DNA of 64,000 bases, taken from positions 27,849-91,848 of the forward strand of contig JBGSYC010000147.1 in NCBI GenBank assembly GCA_041751095.1, in the 5' to 3' direction. This DNA is from JADCRZ01 sp041751095. GTDB lineage: Bacteria > Bacteroidota > Bacteroidia > Chitinophagales > Chitinophagaceae. How positions within the stretch are numbered: position 1 is the stretch's first letter; the number at the start of each line of letters is the position of its first letter. The notes below the pieces were generated by a model. The model did not search any database, was not told where the DNA came from, and saw only the letters and a list, made by a program, of their open reading frames with translations. Both the position numbers and the translations under genes were made by a program. Shown one piece after another: positions 25,051-33,488 of this stretch.

Positions 25051-25215
25051 ATGTTACGTTGGACAATTATCTTTTTAGTAGTAGCAGTTATTGCAGGTAT
25101 TTTTGGGTTTGGCGGTATCGCTGCAGGAGCAGCAAGCATCGCTAAAATCCTGTTTTACATATTCATAGTATTATTTCTTATCTCTTTGATTGCCGGTGGA
25201 TTTAAAAGGTCATAG
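25051..25215 (+). CDS. DUF1328 (YtjA-like) small membrane protein
   Basis: 54 residues, starting MLRWTIIFLVVAVIAGIFGF. It has two hydrophobic helices separated by GGIAAGAASIAKILFYIF, with the ending SLIAGGFKRS. This is the whole DUF1328 family, tiny two-helix inner-membrane proteins often linked to stress and biofilm conditions but without an established activity. It is monocistronic, with a sigma-54-like site upstream and a strong hairpin directly after. Confidence 0.85.
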   Translation: MLRWTIIFLVVAVIAGIFGFGGIAAGAASIAKILFYIFIVLFLISLIAGGFKRS

Positions 25216-25229
25216 ATCCCGGCATAAAC

Positions 25230-25271
25230 ACAATGACAGCGTAGATATTCCGCGCTGTCATTGTAGTTTTT
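25230..25271. terminator. Strong terminator between DUF1328 and the acidic protein gene
   Basis: Twelve-base arms ACAATGACAGCG / CGCTGTCATTGT, followed on the plus strand by a T run at 25267-25271. It lies between converging genes and could also end leftward transcription. Confidence 0.9.
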
Positions 25272-25273
25272 AG

Positions 25274-25693
25274 TCACACATCACCCGCAGAGCGGCTGCC
25301 AGAAGCGCTTCCCGCCTCGTCTTTATCCTCTTCTATAAATTCCTTGTCTTCATCTGCTGCATCCAGGTCTGCTCTTTTTGTAGCGCTTAAAGATGAGGGT
25401 GACTCCACTGGTTGCTGTAATGAGGTTTCATCTTCTTCATCAGCACCTGCATTTACAATCTCATGCTGATCCTGCTCATTAACAATTTGCTCTTTATCGA
25501 CGGGTGTTGCCATGCCTGACGTGTCATTTTCAGTTGTAAAATCGCCATGGTGCAATCCTTCGATAATCGCATCTGAAGAAGTTCCTAAAATGGGGCTTGA
25601 ATTATCCTGGGTATTTTCAACCGGCCCATTAAAAATATTAGTTTCCATTGTTTTGCTTTGTTGATGAACAATAGGTTTCCTGTTTTCAGCCAT
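25274..25693 (-). CDS. Hypothetical acidic, disordered protein
   Basis: 139 residues, starting MAENRKPIVHQQSKTMETN. There is no signal or membrane helix. From about residue 40 it is rich in Glu, Asp, Ser and Gln, with runs such as DEEDE and EFIEEDKDE and a Gly/Ser end. I do not recognise a family. The low complexity fits an unfolded protein, perhaps desiccation- or stress-related given the neighbours (DUF1328, response regulator, Rieske oxidoreductase). The reading frame is clean for its full length and bounded by a terminator, which supports it being real. Confidence 0.65.
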   Translation of the reverse strand: MAENRKPIVHQQSKTMETNIFNGPVENTQDNSSPILGTSSDAIIEGLHHGDFTTENDTSGMATPVDKEQIVNEQDQHEIVNAGADEEDETSLQQPVESPSSLSATKRADLDAADEDKEFIEEDKDEAGSASGSRSAGDV

Positions 25694-25784
25694 TTACAAG
25701 GTACTAATTAAATTGTATTCTTTACCCGGCCGAACACATAAGGCTTCTGTATATTTAAAAGTGCTTTCTTTTCCGTACATCGCT

Positions 25785-25792
25785 TATATTTG
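25785..25792 (+). promoter_or_regulatory. -7 promoter box for the single-domain response regulator
   Basis: TATATTTG is an exact TAnnTTTG match, 30 bases before the ATG chosen for the response regulator. No clear TTTG lies at the -33 distance. Confidence 0.5.
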
Positions 25793-25822
25793 CAGACCCG
25801 GCAGGCCATTATACCTAAAAAT

Positions 25823-26254
25823 ATGCAGAAATTGTTTATCCTGGTTGCTGAAGACGATTCAGATGATAGGTTTTTACTACAAACGGCATTTAAAGAGAAG
25901 GGGTATGACGACAAAATTGAGTTTGTGGAAAACGGGGTTGAATTAATTAATTACCTGGATAACATTCACGAAAAAAAGCCTAACCACGAAACTTACCCTT
26001 ACTTTATCCTTCTCGATTTGAACATGCCTAAAAAAGACGGCCGTGAAGTGCTGAAGGAGATCAAGCAGCATCCCGTATTTAAAAAAATTCCGATCGTTGT
26101 TTTTACCACTACAAAAAACGAAAATGAGATCCGGCGGTGCTATGAATTAGGCGCCAACACATATGTGGTAAAGCCCGTCAGCTTCGACGCTTTGTTAAAA
26201 GTTTTAGAAGACATCAGGACCTATTGGTACAATACAGCTGCCATCCCCTGGTAG
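25823..26254 (+). CDS. Single-domain response regulator (Rcp1/CheY-like)
   Basis: 143 residues from the ATG at 25823. It consists only of a receiver domain: LFILVAEDDSDDRFLLQTAF acidic pocket, FILLDLNMPKKDGREVLKEI with the phospho-Asp, IVVFTTTKNENEI with the switch Thr, and YVVKPVSFDALLKVLE with the conserved Lys. The EDDSDDRF and LDLNMPKKDG wording is typical of Rcp1-like regulators, which relay phosphate between kinases and lack an output domain. The orphan kinases of the rpoN region, a kilobase away, are plausible partners. Confidence 0.92.
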   Translation: MQKLFILVAEDDSDDRFLLQTAFKEKGYDDKIEFVENGVELINYLDNIHEKKPNHETYPYFILLDLNMPKKDGREVLKEIKQHPVFKKIPIVVFTTTKNENEIRRCYELGANTYVVKPVSFDALLKVLEDIRTYWYNTAAIPW

Positions 26255-26328
26255 TTGAAGAAGAAACCTCCCGCAGTTTTTCTTTATCAAAGGCATGTGA
26301 ATTGATTATTAAACAATAAATCAATTTC

Positions 26329-27912
26329 ATGGATGCTAATCATATTTCGAACACGGAAGGGCTTGTTACGTCAGGGCATAATATTTCGTACTGGACCAGT
26401 TCTGTGGAACCCCTGCATTATACGAGCGTGCAGCAAAGCCTCACAACAGATGTTCTTATCATAGGTGGAGGCATATCAGGGCTTACAACCGCATATTGCC
26501 TGACAAAGTCAGGAAGAAGGGTCATCCTGGTCGAAGATGGCTATATTGGAAGTGGTGAAACGGGGCGCACAACTGCCCATATCGCCAACGCTCTCGATGA
26601 TCATTATGCTGAACTTGAATCTCTTCATGGAAAGGAAAATACCAGGCTTATGGCGGAGAGCCACACTGCTGCCATTGCACTGATTGAACGGATTACCAGT
26701 GAGGAAAATATCGATTGCGACTTCAAGCGGGTCGACGGCTATTTATTCCTGCATCCCAGTGATACCGTTAAAACGTTGGAGGATGAACTTGAAGCTTCCC
26801 GGCAGGCCGGTATCGATACCGTTTTATTGAAAGAGGTGCCAGGAATATCCTTTGAAAAGGGGCCTTCACTCCAGTTTCCCAACCAGGCACAGTTTCACCC
26901 GATGAAGTACCTGAAAGGGCTGGCCGCTGCTGTTGTCAAACTCGGCGGAACCATCTACACCGAAACCCGTGTTGAAGACATAAAGAAGAACGAAGTAAAA
27001 GCAAACGGCTGTCTGATCAAGGCGGATCACATCGTGGTAGCAACAAATACTCCTATCAATGATATTGTTACAATACATACGAAACAGCATCCCTATCGTA
27101 CTTATGTGATTGCAGGGCTGATTCCAAAATATGTTTTGCCTGCTGCTTTGTGGTGGGATACCGGTGACCAGGATTCAAAATGGACTACCAAGCCTTATCA
27201 TTATGTTCGTACGCAGGACTATAACGAGCAATACGACCTGCTTATCTGCGGAGGCCAGGATCATAAGACAGGTCAGATCGATGGGGAAGAAATCTCCCAG
27301 CAGGAACGATATACGGCATTGGAAGACTGGCTGATCGACCGTTTCCCTTTTGTTCAGGAAATCGCGTACAAGTGGTCGGGTCAGGTTATGGAACCGGTAG
27401 ATTCAGTTGCGTTCATCGGGCGGAACCCTGGTGATCAGCATGTGTACATAGCCACAGGAGATTCGGGAAATGGCATGACTCATGGAACAATTGCAGGAAT
27501 GCTAATCGCCGATCTAATCAATAATAAGCCAAATGCCTGGGAGAAAATCTACGATCCCTCCAGGGTAAGCCTGAAAGCAACCGGCGACTTTTTGAAAGAG
27601 GCCGGTAACATGGCCGCTCAGTATGCAGATTACCTTAAGCGCGGAGATGTTGAATCTGTTAAGGAAATCAGGTTGAATGACGGAGGAGTGGTTAATGCAG
27701 GGTTGAAGAAAGTTGCCGTTTACCGTAACAGTGAAGGCTTGCTAAAAGCGTATACTGCTGTTTGTCCGCATTTAGGGTGTGTTGTTCAGTGGAATGCTGA
27801 TGAAAAATCATTTGATTGTCCGTGCCATGGTTCGCGGTTTACGCATGAAGGAAAAATTATAAATGGCCCTGCCATAAGCGATCTGAAGGAAATCCAGATT
27901 GATGACAAATAA
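26329..27912 (+). CDS. FAD-dependent oxidoreductase with C-terminal Rieske 2Fe-2S domain
   Basis: 527 residues. A DAO-type FAD domain begins at about 37 with VLIIGGGISGLTTAYCLTKS, and the second FAD segment is MTHGTIAGMLIADLI near residue 390. The last 90 residues are a Rieske domain: CPHLGCVV and CPCHGSRF supply the two Cys and two His ligands. Proteins of this layout occur widely in soil bacteria and are thought to be redox enzymes of unknown substrate, often under stress control. A phospho-regulator precedes it by 74 bases and a DUF6766 gene converges from the other side. Confidence 0.92.
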   Translation: MDANHISNTEGLVTSGHNISYWTSSVEPLHYTSVQQSLTTDVLIIGGGISGLTTAYCLTKSGRRVILVEDGYIGSGETGRTTAHIANALDDHYAELESLHGKENTRLMAESHTAAIALIERITSEENIDCDFKRVDGYLFLHPSDTVKTLEDELEASRQAGIDTVLLKEVPGISFEKGPSLQFPNQAQFHPMKYLKGLAAAVVKLGGTIYTETRVEDIKKNEVKANGCLIKADHIVVATNTPINDIVTIHTKQHPYRTYVIAGLIPKYVLPAALWWDTGDQDSKWTTKPYHYVRTQDYNEQYDLLICGGQDHKTGQIDGEEISQQERYTALEDWLIDRFPFVQEIAYKWSGQVMEPVDSVAFIGRNPGDQHVYIATGDSGNGMTHGTIAGMLIADLINNKPNAWEKIYDPSRVSLKATGDFLKEAGNMAAQYADYLKRGDVESVKEIRLNDGGVVNAGLKKVAVYRNSEGLLKAYTAVCPHLGCVVQWNADEKSFDCPCHGSRFTHEGKIINGPAISDLKEIQIDDK

Positions 27913-27944
27913 ACGGTGTTGATCACCTGCCCGCTTGTGCAGAC

Positions 27945-28385
27945 TTATTCCATTTCGCGGTATGCCATATCCCCAGGCTTGGATTGGGGTGATCCCTTTT
28001 GTCTGAGGTAAACGGTTAAGAAAACAATAGCCGCTACAGACCGTAATTCACTTTGCCAGTTTTGAAATGATTCAAACCAGAATTTCGAATGGCTGATAAA
28101 TGACGTTAATTGCACGGGGGGTTTGTTATTAAGTGTCTGCTCAAGATTAAAATCTTTCCAGCTTCCGTAATAATGAACCAAAAAGGAAGCGAGAAACAGG
28201 AGGATAAATGCGAGAGACAAGGATTGTTTATAGATGGCGAGGTATATTTCACCTTTTCTTACCGGCCAGGGAGCTTCCGGCGATGCTACCGGTTCGTTAT
28301 CCACATCATCCTCTTCGTCTAAACTTTTTGACTCCGAGGGACCTTCCTGGCGCAGCCATATGCTGAAGATGATAAACATGGCCAT
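27945..28385 (-). CDS. DUF6766 family membrane protein, N-terminus missing or mis-started
   Basis: From the first ATG the protein has 146 residues, starting MAMFIIFSIWLRQEGPSESK; a second membrane helix is LSLAFILLFLASFLVHYY and the end holds FWFESFQNWQSE and IVFLTVYLRQKGSPQSKPG. The same frame stays open to about 28570 and gives clear family sequence upstream of that ATG: EEYERPGIALLSYFTTGHF and QATFENLESEFLQ. The true gene must therefore have started further right, near 28562. There an ACG stands where an ATG would be expected, and the usual first membrane helix is absent between KLLKEF and GVYRLEED. I read this as a damaged gene. Function of the family is unknown. Confidence 0.6.
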   Translation of the reverse strand: MAMFIIFSIWLRQEGPSESKSLDEEDDVDNEPVASPEAPWPVRKGEIYLAIYKQSLSLAFILLFLASFLVHYYGSWKDFNLEQTLNNKPPVQLTSFISHSKFWFESFQNWQSELRSVAAIVFLTVYLRQKGSPQSKPGDMAYREME

Positions 28386-28691
28386 CTGTAAGAATTCACT
28401 TTCGAGGTTTTCAAAAGTGGCTTGTAAGAAATGACCGGTCGTAAAATAGCTCAGCAGCGCAATGCCGGGCCTTTCATATTCTTCCCGGAAATTGTTGTCT
28501 TCTTCCAGGCGGTAAACGCCTGAGCCGTTAGAAGGAAATTCTTTTAAGAGTTTTGTTGACGTGGAATTCGTTTACACGACAGCTAACATTCTCCGGAAAA
28601 ACATTATATTGGTCTTTTTTGTACCTTAAGTAAGGTGTGTTTTGATTTAAGCCTGAGCGTCAAATGTAATTCATGGTTCTTATCGTATTGT

Positions 28692-29750
28692 ATGCCTGAA
28701 AGCCGACGTTTTTTATTTTTGATGGTGCTGTATGCTATCAGTTGTGGTAAGAACGCCGATAATACCGGCCCGGGAGTTTCCGGTCTTTCTGATACAAAAG
28801 AGACTACTTACAGCAATCCCTTACTGCCCAGCGGGCCAGATCCCTGGGTTGTTCAAAAAGATACAATCTATTATTATACCCATACGCTGGGCGACCGCAT
28901 CGCGATCTACTCTACAAATAGAATGGCGGAATTGCATCGTGCGCCGGTCACGGCTATCTGGAACGCTCCTTCAACCGGGCCTTATTCCCGAAATATATGG
29001 GCTCCTGAGATTCACTTCCTGAGAGGGAAATGGTATGCCTATTTTGCTGCAGATGACGGCAACAACAGCAACCACCGGATGTATGTGCTGGAAAACTCGT
29101 CGTCAGACCCGCTTTCCGGTAAATGGAATTTTAAGGGAAAGATCTCCGACCCCTCCGACAAATGGGCAATTGACGGATCGGTGTTTGAATATCGCGATCG
29201 TTTATACTTTATCTGGTCGGGATGGGAAGCTGATGCAGACGGGCGGCAGGATATCTATATCGCTAAAATGTCTGACCCCTGGACTATTGAAGGAAACAGG
29301 GTGATGATTTCAAGTCCCTCATACAGCTGGGAAAGCATAGGTTCTCCGGATGTAAATGAAGGTCCACAAATAATTGAAAACAGCAGGGGAAAAATTTATC
29401 TCACCTACTCTGCGAGCGGGTGCTGGACAGATGACTATGCCCTGGGTTTGCTTTCCCTGAGGGAGAACGGTGATCCGCTGAATACAGCCGACTGGACGAA
29501 ATTACCGGTTCCCGTATTTGTAAAAAGCCCGGATAACGGCGTCTACGCTCCAGGTCATAATTGCTTCTTTAAGTCACGTGATGGAAAAGAGGACTGGATA
29601 CTTTACCATGCAAATTCGTCCGCCGGACAGGGTTGCAGCAATGCAAGAAGCCCCAGGATGCAAAAAATTACGTGGAATGCAGATGGATCACCGCACCTGG
29701 GGCAACCGGCACCTGTCAATGTAAAGTTAAAAAGACCGGGAGGTGAATAG
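28692..29750 (+). CDS. Glycoside hydrolase family 43 lipoprotein
   Basis: 352 residues from the ATG at 28692. The start MPESRRFLFLMVLYAISCGK gives a lipoprotein signal with the Cys at residue 18. Five-bladed propeller features follow: PSGPDPWVVQKDTIYYY (catalytic Asp), WAPEIHFLRGKWYAYFA, KWAIDGSVFEYRDRLYFIWS (second Asp) and VNEGPQIIENSRGKIYLTYS (proton-donor Glu). The SPRMQKITWN end is usual. It should remove arabinose or xylose side chains from plant polysaccharides at the cell surface. It is followed within 100 bases by the wreck of a second GH43 gene, so this was once a small glycan-degrading locus. There is no SusC/D pair nearby. Confidence 0.9.
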   Translation: MPESRRFLFLMVLYAISCGKNADNTGPGVSGLSDTKETTYSNPLLPSGPDPWVVQKDTIYYYTHTLGDRIAIYSTNRMAELHRAPVTAIWNAPSTGPYSRNIWAPEIHFLRGKWYAYFAADDGNNSNHRMYVLENSSSDPLSGKWNFKGKISDPSDKWAIDGSVFEYRDRLYFIWSGWEADADGRQDIYIAKMSDPWTIEGNRVMISSPSYSWESIGSPDVNEGPQIIENSRGKIYLTYSASGCWTDDYALGLLSLRENGDPLNTADWTKLPVPVFVKSPDNGVYAPGHNCFFKSRDGKEDWILYHANSSAGQGCSNARSPRMQKITWNADGSPHLGQPAPVNVKLKRPGGE

Positions 29751-29846
29751 CCCTGCCGGTAGCCGGTGGAATCAACATTCCATACGGCACCGAATGATTA
29801 GTTTATGAAAGCAATTTAATCCTGATCAAACGTTCAATTCCAAATT

Positions 29847-30322
29847 ATGAAATTTGTTTCTACCATTTTAGCTGCATCGTTAACAGGTTTTGCCACATGC
29901 GCTCAAATGCTGGTACTTCCAGGCGACTATCCTGATCCTTCTGTCGTAAAAATAAATGGTACCTATTGGGTAAGCGCTACTACGTCTAACTGGTTCCCTG
30001 CCTTTCCGCTTATCAGGGGATTCTTCTCATTTTTTCCCATGGGCCAAGTAACGTTTTCAACGCCTTTTTACTAAGCCCATAAACGTAAAAAAACAGATCT
30101 ATTTACAAATGTTGGTAAACAATGGCAAGGATATACAGTTTTTGTACAGCACCGATGGTAAAAAATTTACATCAATTCACGACAAAGCCATTGATTGATC
30201 TTTTCTGCCTACATGGGACAGGGCCTGTGCGGGCGGGTATTTTTTCACAAGGTCAGCCATCGCAGATAGCAGAGTTTAATAACTTTACACTTAACAATAA
30301 CAAGGCCCCCTTTCGGATATGA
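29847..30322 (+). pseudogene. GH43-type glycoside hydrolase pseudogene with large internal deletion
   Basis: Two ends of one gene remain. 29847-30010 reads as a signal peptide followed by LPGDYPDPSVVKINGTYWVS, the first blade and catalytic Asp region of GH43. After a scrambled stretch, 30091-30195 gives QIYLQMLVNNGKDIQFLYST and DGKKFTSIHDKAID then a stop. After the stop SFLPTWDRA continues, and a shift to another frame gives RAGIFSQGQPSQIAEFNNFT to a stop at 30322, the C-terminal sandwich of such enzymes. The middle of the enzyme, roughly 300 codons, is gone. At least one stop and one frameshift are visible. Confidence 0.85.
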
Positions 30323-30425
30323 CAATTTCCCATCGCCTGAACAGCATTGCACCTAAGTAAACCTTTAGCGCCATCAGCCTTCATTCAAACAATAAAAAAC
30401 TTTTCACTTCAAAGCTAAACGATGA

Positions 30426-30761
30426 TCAGTTTACCTTTGCCTGCGCTAAAATTTCATCCATTCTGATGGCTGTGTGACTTTCATCATAGATGCATTTGCC
30501 GTCTTTAATCACTAACACCTGGGGCGACTCATGCCATACCTCAAATTCTTCAGAAAGCCGGTTTGAAAGTGACCGGTAATTGATCAGGTCGAGGTAATAA
30601 AAATCTATGTCCGCCGGTTGATCACTTCTTTCCAACCTGTTTTTGGCCATGCTGCTGATTGAACATCTGACAGAGTGCTTGAAGATAACCTGAGGTTTTA
30701 ATCTCGACCTTTCTTTTATTTCATCCAGCTGGCCGGCAGAGGTGATATTAATCCAGTTCAT
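30426..30761 (-). CDS. ytxJ: Bacillithiol-system redox protein (YtxJ-type monothiol bacilliredoxin)
   Basis: 111 residues with a thioredoxin-like fold and a single active-site Cys in FKHSVRCSISSMAKNRLER, the YtxJ/DUF2847 signature, then FYYLDLINYRSLSNRL and the cis-Pro segment ESPQVLVIKDGKCIYDESH. The family removes bacillithiol from protein thiols. It fits with bshB1, a bacillithiol synthesis gene 24 kb away in this window. Confidence 0.88.
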   Translation of the reverse strand: MNWINITSAGQLDEIKERSRLKPQVIFKHSVRCSISSMAKNRLERSDQPADIDFYYLDLINYRSLSNRLSEEFEVWHESPQVLVIKDGKCIYDESHTAIRMDEILAQAKVN

Positions 30762-30827
30762 TTATTTGGTTTTACGCTAAGTTCAGTACTGATAAAATAA
30801 GTCATCATTGTAACATCGAAAAATGAA

Positions 30828-30852
30828 AAAGGTTACCTTAAAGGCAACCTTT
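30828..30852 (-). terminator. Terminator of the small lipoprotein gene
   Basis: Arms AAAGGTTGCC / GGTAACCTTT on the minus strand with one mismatch, followed by a T run (30825-30830 complement). It lies 25 bases after the lipoprotein stop. Confidence 0.75.
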
Positions 30853-30876
30853 ATGTTCAAAAGAACTGTGATGTGA

Positions 30877-30999
30877 TTATCTGTGTCCGTATCCTACATA
30901 TCCTTGTGAAGCTTTACATCCGCCCTTCGAAGACGCGCATGAAGTAAGCGCAAGACTACAGGAAACAAACAATATCAGTATCAAGAATTTAGCTTTCAT
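30877..30999 (-). CDS. Very small predicted lipoprotein
   Basis: 40 residues. MKAKFLILILFVSCSLALTS is a lipoprotein signal ending in the lipobox LTSC; the mature peptide is only about 20 residues, CASSKGGCKASQGYVGYGHR. It contains a second Cys and a GYVGYG end. Short lipoproteins with this kind of Gly/Tyr tail are common in the phylum but have no known role. A terminator follows directly, which supports it being expressed alone. Confidence 0.7.
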   Translation of the reverse strand: MKAKFLILILFVSCSLALTSCASSKGGCKASQGYVGYGHR

Positions 31000-31187
31000 T
31001 TTTGTAATTTAAATGGAACAATAAAGGGGAAACATTCAACGGTTCAGCAAAGCATCTCAGGATACAGGAATTCAAGCCTCAAAGAAACGAATTTTTTCCC
31101 ATATGTGCAAGCAGCTGCATCCGCGATCAAATATATTTTGTATATCTGTTTGCCTAAAATACATTTATCGCTTATAAGGCAATGATT

Positions 31188-32552
31188 ATGAATGTACATT
31201 TTATTGCAATTGGGGGTAGTGTCATGCATCAGCTTGCCATCTCCCTTAAGCGAAAGGGCTACCAGGTTACGGGCAGTGATGATGAAATTTTCGAGCCTGC
31301 TTCAGGTAATTTAAGAAAGGAAGGGATATTGCCTGAACAATCCGGGTGGTTCCCGGAGAAAATAATACCGGGTCTTGATGCTGTGATCCTGGGCATGCAT
31401 GCGAAGGAAGATAATCCTGAGCTCACCAGGGCAAATGAAGCCGGTTTAAAGATTTATTCTTTTCCTGAATATATATACGAGGAAAGCAGGACCAAAAGGA
31501 GGGTTGTAATCGGGGGAAGTCATGGTAAAACAACGACTACTGCCATGATTATGCATGTTTTAAAAAAGACGGGTAAAGCGTTTGACTACCTGGTGGGCGC
31601 AGAACTGGAGGGCTTTGATCTGTCTGTGAACATTACGGATGCACCCGTTATTGTATGTGAAGGAGATGAGTACCCCGCCAGTGTTATCAGGAGGCAGCCG
31701 AAGTTCCATTTCCTTTTTCCTCATGTCGCTGTTATTACCGGGATCGCCTGGGATCATATAAATGTTTTTCCCACTTTTGAGATATACCTTGAGCAATTCC
31801 ATGAATTTATCGATAAAATTGTTCCCGGGGGGGTGTTGATCTATAATCAGGATGATCCTGTACTTGCCGAAATTGTTCAGAAACATTCATCCCGCGTGAC
31901 AAAAGTGGGCTACGGCGTACCGGAGCATACCATTGCCGAAGGGAGAACAAGTGTTGTGCTGGACGGACAGACCGGTGCGCTTAAAGTTTTTGGTGACCAT
32001 AACCTGCTAAATTTACATGCAGCCTGGTTAGCGTGTAAGGAACTGGGTATCGGAGCTGAAGTTTTTTTAGCAGCCATAAGTAGTTTTACAGGAGCCTCCA
32101 AAAGGCTGGAATTACTTGCCTCAGACAAAACGCTAAACGTTTACCGTGATTTTGCACATGCTCCGTCTAAAGTGAAAGCAACCATCGCAGCTGTAAAACA
32201 ACAATTCCCCGGACGAAAGCTGATCGCCGTGCTGGAATTGCACACTTACAGCAGCCTTAATGCAAATTTTATGGGTGAATACAAAGGTGCAATGAAAGAC
32301 GCCGATATGCCGGTTGTTTTCTACTCAAAACACGCCCTTGAACTAAAAAGGCTGCCGGTATTGCCCGAAGAAGACGTGTACAGGGGATTTGACAAAGAAG
32401 GGCTGCAGGTTATCAACGACAGGGAAACACTCGAACGATGGCTGATGAGCCAGGATTACGACAGTGCTAACCTGTTATTGATGAGCAGCGGCAATTACGA
32501 TGGGCTTGATATGACTATATTTGCCACTCGTCTTGTGCAAAAAAACAACTAA
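31188..32552 (+). CDS. mpl: UDP-N-acetylmuramate-tripeptide ligase (peptidoglycan recycling)
   Basis: 454 residues (an ATG two codons upstream is equally possible). It is a Mur ligase: NVHFIAIGGSVMHQLAISLK at the start, the ATP loop VIGGSHGKTTTTAMIM, the metal and substrate segment VVICEGDEYPAS-like (residues about 158-166), GIAWDHINVFPTFE, and the C-terminal DFAHAPSKVKATIAAVKQQF. The short first domain and the DEYPAS-type motif point to Mpl, which reattaches recycled L-Ala-D-Glu-meso-DAP to UDP-MurNAc, rather than to MurC. It is cytoplasmic. Confidence 0.92.
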   Translation: MNVHFIAIGGSVMHQLAISLKRKGYQVTGSDDEIFEPASGNLRKEGILPEQSGWFPEKIIPGLDAVILGMHAKEDNPELTRANEAGLKIYSFPEYIYEESRTKRRVVIGGSHGKTTTTAMIMHVLKKTGKAFDYLVGAELEGFDLSVNITDAPVIVCEGDEYPASVIRRQPKFHFLFPHVAVITGIAWDHINVFPTFEIYLEQFHEFIDKIVPGGVLIYNQDDPVLAEIVQKHSSRVTKVGYGVPEHTIAEGRTSVVLDGQTGALKVFGDHNLLNLHAAWLACKELGIGAEVFLAAISSFTGASKRLELLASDKTLNVYRDFAHAPSKVKATIAAVKQQFPGRKLIAVLELHTYSSLNANFMGEYKGAMKDADMPVVFYSKHALELKRLPVLPEEDVYRGFDKEGLQVINDRETLERWLMSQDYDSANLLLMSSGNYDGLDMTIFATRLVQKNN

Positions 32553-32648
32553 AGAAAGAGACAGACAATAACACCGTGCATGACCTGATCGACCAGGAAC
32601 CCGGATGATATCTCAAAACAGAAGCGCTAAACCAAGAACTGACAAATT

Positions 32649-33416
32649 ATGCTGGATTTAAAAAAGCCCCTCGCCTTTATTGACCTGGAAGCGACCGGCA
32701 TAAACCTGGGCAGCGATCGTATCGTTGAGATCGCCATTTTACGGTTGTTGCCGGATAATACCAGGCAGATCAAGCGCAAGCTGATCAATCCGCAAATACC
32801 AATTCCTGCAAACATCACCGAAATTCATGGCATCACCGACGAGATGGTAAAGGATGCTCCGGTTTTCAAACAGGCTGCAAATGAGATCAGGCAATTTCTT
32901 GACAATTGTGACCTTGGTGGATATAACAGCAACAGGTTTGATATACCAATGCTGATGGAGGAGTTTTTAAGGGCAGGCATTGACTTTGACATGAAAGGAA
33001 GGCGTTTGCTCGACGTTCAGAAAATATACCATTTGATGGAGCAGCGGACGTTGAGTGCAGCATACCGGTTCTATTGTAATAAAATTCTTGAAGGTGCACA
33101 TGGCGCTCAGGCCGATGCTCTGGCCACTTGCGAAGTTTTAGAGGCCCAGCTATCGAAGTATGAACAATTGGGAAACACGATCGATTCAATCCTTAAGATT
33201 ACCGGTGATGATTGTATCGTTGATTTTTCAAGGCGGTTTACCATGGATAACGGGGTGGAGGTTTTCAATTTCGGAAAATATAAGGGACGGTCTGTGTCTG
33301 AGGTTTTAAAGGCAGAGCCACAGTATTATGACTGGATGATGAAAGGTGACTTTACGTTACATACCAAAAAGAAACTTACAGAAATATTCAATCGAACGAT
33401 GTTAAAAAAGGGATAA
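32649..33416 (+). CDS. DnaQ-like 3-prime to 5-prime exonuclease
   Basis: 255 residues. Exo I: FIDLEATGINLGSDRIVEIA (Asp and Glu ligands); Exo II: GGYNSNRFDIPMLMEEF; Exo III: HGAQADALATCEVL with the His of the DEDDh type. HGITDEMVKDAPVF also fits. The last 70 residues, with FNFGKYKGRSVSEVLKAEP, form the small domain seen in exodeoxyribonuclease X-like proteins. It probably acts in repair or in trimming DNA ends. It could instead be a polymerase III epsilon-like proofreader, but no polymerase gene is near. Confidence 0.9.
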   Translation: MLDLKKPLAFIDLEATGINLGSDRIVEIAILRLLPDNTRQIKRKLINPQIPIPANITEIHGITDEMVKDAPVFKQAANEIRQFLDNCDLGGYNSNRFDIPMLMEEFLRAGIDFDMKGRRLLDVQKIYHLMEQRTLSAAYRFYCNKILEGAHGAQADALATCEVLEAQLSKYEQLGNTIDSILKITGDDCIVDFSRRFTMDNGVEVFNFGKYKGRSVSEVLKAEPQYYDWMMKGDFTLHTKKKLTEIFNRTMLKKG

Positions 33417-33488
33417 AAACAAAACTGGCAGGAATTGAGTAAAATCCCACCAGCGAAAATCTGTATTTTCGTACGCTTAATACATTTA

